The position numbers and the translations under genes are program-made. A stretch of DNA of 64,000 nucleotides from Spartobacteria bacterium (GTDB taxonomy: Bacteria; Verrucomicrobiota; Verrucomicrobiia; Chthoniobacterales; UBA10450): positions 657-64,656 of the forward strand of contig PNAA01000041.1 in NCBI GenBank assembly GCA_003169975.1. Reading direction: 5' to 3'. Below the pieces are notes generated by a model, which was given only the letters and a program-made list of their open reading frames with translations, was not told the DNA's origin and did no database searches. Of the stretch, positions 62,462-64,000 are shown one piece after another. The stretch's first letter is position 1, and the number at the start of each line of letters is the position of its first letter.

Positions 62462-64000
62462 GTGAAGACGCCGTCACATTCGCGAATTCTCATTCTCGAT
62501 TTCGGCTCGCAATACACGCAGGTCATCGCGCGGCGGGTGCGCGAGTGCCAGGTCTTTTCGGAGATCGTGCGCTGCGACATCACGGCAGCGGAAATCGAGC
62601 GACTGGCGCCGAAGGGAATCATTCTCTCGGGCGGACCGGCGAGCGTCTATGAAAAAGGCGCGCCGCAAATCGATCCCGACATCTTCTCGTTAGGCACGCC
62701 CGTTCTGGGCATCTGCTACGGGATGCAATTGATGGCGCGCCATCTCGGGGGCGAGGTGGAGTTCAGCCCGCAGCGCGAGTACGGTGCCGGAGTCCTGCAC
62801 ATCGACAAGGGCACCCCGCTCTTCGACGGGCTCGGCGAGCAGATGGACATCTGGAACAGCCATGGCGACAAGCTCGCCGCCCTGCCCGACGGCTTCCACG
62901 TCGTCGCGCATACGGAGAATTCCGCCTTCGCGGCGATCGAAGACACCGAGCGCCACCTCTACGCCCTTCAGTTTCACCCCGAAGTGTCGCACACCCCGCA
63001 CGGGAACGAGATCATCGAGAATTTCCTCTTCCGCGTCTGCCATTGCGCGATGGATTGGACGATGGGCTCGTTCATCGACGAGGCCTGTGAACGCGTTCGC
63101 CAGCAGGTGGGTGACCAGAAAGTCGTGCTCGGGCTGAGCGGCGGGGTCGATTCCTCGGTCGCGGCGGCGCTCCTGCACAAGGCGATCGGCGACCAGCTCA
63201 CCTGCATCTTCGTCAACAACGGACTGCTGCGCGAAAACGAAGCCGAGACGGTGCAACGCATCTTCGGCGAGAATTTCCAGATCAAGCTCAAATACGTCGA
63301 CGCCTCGGAGCGTTTCCTCCGGCTGCTCGAAGGCGTGACCGATCCCGAGACGAAACGCAAGGTGATCGGCGGCGAGTTCGTTAGGGTGTTCGAGCAGGCG
63401 ACGGAAGAATTGCTCGCCCAGGATCACGCCGACGAGCGCCCGCACGCCGGCTATCGCTTTCTCGCCCAGGGCACCCTTTACCCCGACGTGATCGAGAGCG
63501 TGGCGATCGGCGGTAACCCTGCCTCGCTCATCAAAAGCCATCACAATGTCGGCGGGCTCCCCGAGAAAATGAACTTCGAGCTGGTCGAGCCGCTGCGGGA
63601 GCTCTTCAAAGACGAAGTACGCCAGGCCGGCCTGCAGCTTGGCCTGCCTAACGAAATCGTGCATCGTCAGCCCTTCCCCGGTCCAGGGCTCGCCGTCCGG
63701 ATCTTGGGCGAGGTGACGCCCGAGCGGCTCCGCATTTTACGCGACGCCGATACGATCGTGGTCAGCGAAATGAAGGCGAGCGACTGGTATTACCGCGTCT
63801 GGCAATCCTTCGCCGTCCTCCTCCCGGTGCGTTCGGTCGGCGTGATGGGCGACCAGCGCACCTACGAAAACACCATCGCGCTGCGGATTGTCGAGAGCCA
63901 GGACGGGATGACGGCCGATTGGGTGCGAATGCCCTATGAAATCCTCGCCCGCATCTCGAGCCGGATCGTGAATGAAGTGAAAGGCGTCAACCGCGTCTGC
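62462..64000 (+). CDS. guaA: GMP synthase (glutamine-hydrolysing), 3' end cut by the window
   Basis: 513 codons are present and the frame runs off the end at GVNRVC, about 14 residues short of the usual C-terminus. The class I amidotransferase domain has the catalytic Cys in GICYGMQL and His/Glu in FHPEVSHT. The ATP-pyrophosphatase loop is LSGGVDSSV, followed by the dimerisation domain ([15 protein letters not shown]). It converts XMP to GMP. GTG at 62462 follows the lipoprotein stop by one base. Confidence 0.96.
   Translation, partial: MKTPSHSRILILDFGSQYTQVIARRVRECQVFSEIVRCDITAAEIERLAPKGIILSGGPASVYEKGAPQIDPDIFSLGTPVLGICYGMQLMARHLGGEVEFSPQREYGAGVLHIDKGTPLFDGLGEQMDIWNSHGDKLAALPDGFHVVAHTENSAFAAIEDTERHLYALQFHPEVSHTPHGNEIIENFLFRVCHCAMDWTMGSFIDEACERVRQQVGDQKVVLGLSGGVDSSVAAALLHKAIGDQLTCIFVNNGLLRENEAETVQRIFGENFQIKLKYVDASERFLRLLEGVTDPETKRKVIGGEFVRVFEQATEELLAQDHADERPHAGYRFLAQGTLYPDVIESVAIGGNPASLIKSHHNVGGLPEKMNFELVEPLRELFKDEVRQAGLQLGLPNEIVHRQPFPGPGLAVRILGEVTPERLRILRDADTIVVSEMKASDWYYRVWQSFAVLLPVRSVGVMGDQRTYENTIALRIVESQDGMTADWVRMPYEILARISSRIVNEVKGVNRVC

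Noticed and set aside
62690-63664. Long open frame on the minus strand (324 codons) opposite the start of guaA
   Set aside because: It is antisense to the clear GMP synthase frame, and its product is His/Arg/Asp-rich without any fold signature, as expected of a shadow in GC-rich DNA.

Overview
The window is GC-rich chromosomal DNA (about 62% G+C by impression, not computed) that reads best as a soil member of the Verrucomicrobiota, probably a Chthoniobacterales/Spartobacteria relative. The pointers are the DUF1800/DUF1501 export pair, secreted proteins ending in NISTR...GPSL repeats, small exported proteins and a ynb-like lipid operon. The placement is an inference from gene content. Every gene call comes from reading translations and motifs by eye, without database searches.

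Layout. 0-2.5 kb: two tandem, overlapping cyclase/TolB/TPR signalling proteins (one cut by the window edge). 2.5-11.3 kb: catabolism, with a MmgE/PrpD protein, an ALDH7-type aldehyde dehydrogenase and lysine 6-aminotransferase (lysine to aminoadipate), then an acyl-CoA dehydrogenase and a FadB/FadJ-type beta-oxidation enzyme. 11.4-20.6 kb: MgtE, a Gfo/Idh/MocA oxidoreductase, ribosomal protein L28, a large unknown RG-rich protein, acyl carrier protein, an MscS-type channel, an acyltransferase, paired small transporters and an arginase-fold enzyme. 20.6-31.2 kb: a miaA-hflX-PGPGW-nth operon, an RRM protein, a sugar epimerase, an M23 peptidase, a Tat-exported ferritin-like protein, an AlkA-type glycosylase and an RhlE helicase. 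31.4-35.6 kb: an accessory stretch with a frameshifted isocitrate-lyase/PEP-mutase gene, GNAT, HD and receiver-domain proteins and small exported proteins. 35.2-41 kb: a tightly overlapping lipid operon resembling E. coli ynbABCD plus an acyltransferase. 41-49 kb: DUF1800/DUF1501, AroF, RF2 (prfB with its programmed frameshift), galactokinase, an alpha/beta hydrolase and a threonine dehydratase-like enzyme. 49-61.3 kb: an ornithine-cyclodeaminase-family gene, a candidate type IV restriction HNH enzyme, a small helix-turn-helix gene, two exported proteins sharing a C-terminal repeat, and a very large patatin-like protein. 61.3-64 kb: tRNA-Phe, aat, a small lipoprotein and guaA running off the end.

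Two whole-window signals stand out. First, the 9-mer TCGTTAGGC (or its complement GCCTAACGA) occurs about 40 times, where well under one is expected; its 8-base core TCGTTAGG occurs about 53 times. It lies on both strands, inside and between genes, and repeatedly forms the stop codon of a gene. It behaves like a DNA-uptake, recombination or methylation signal. Second, the window is dotted with REPIN-like palindromes beginning TGTAG (the GTAG mark of RAYT-mobilised REPs). Two of them are inserted in frame in the FadB/FadJ-like and CdsA-like genes, and four supply a gene's TAG stop. No CRISPR array, rRNA, complete IS element or prophage was seen.
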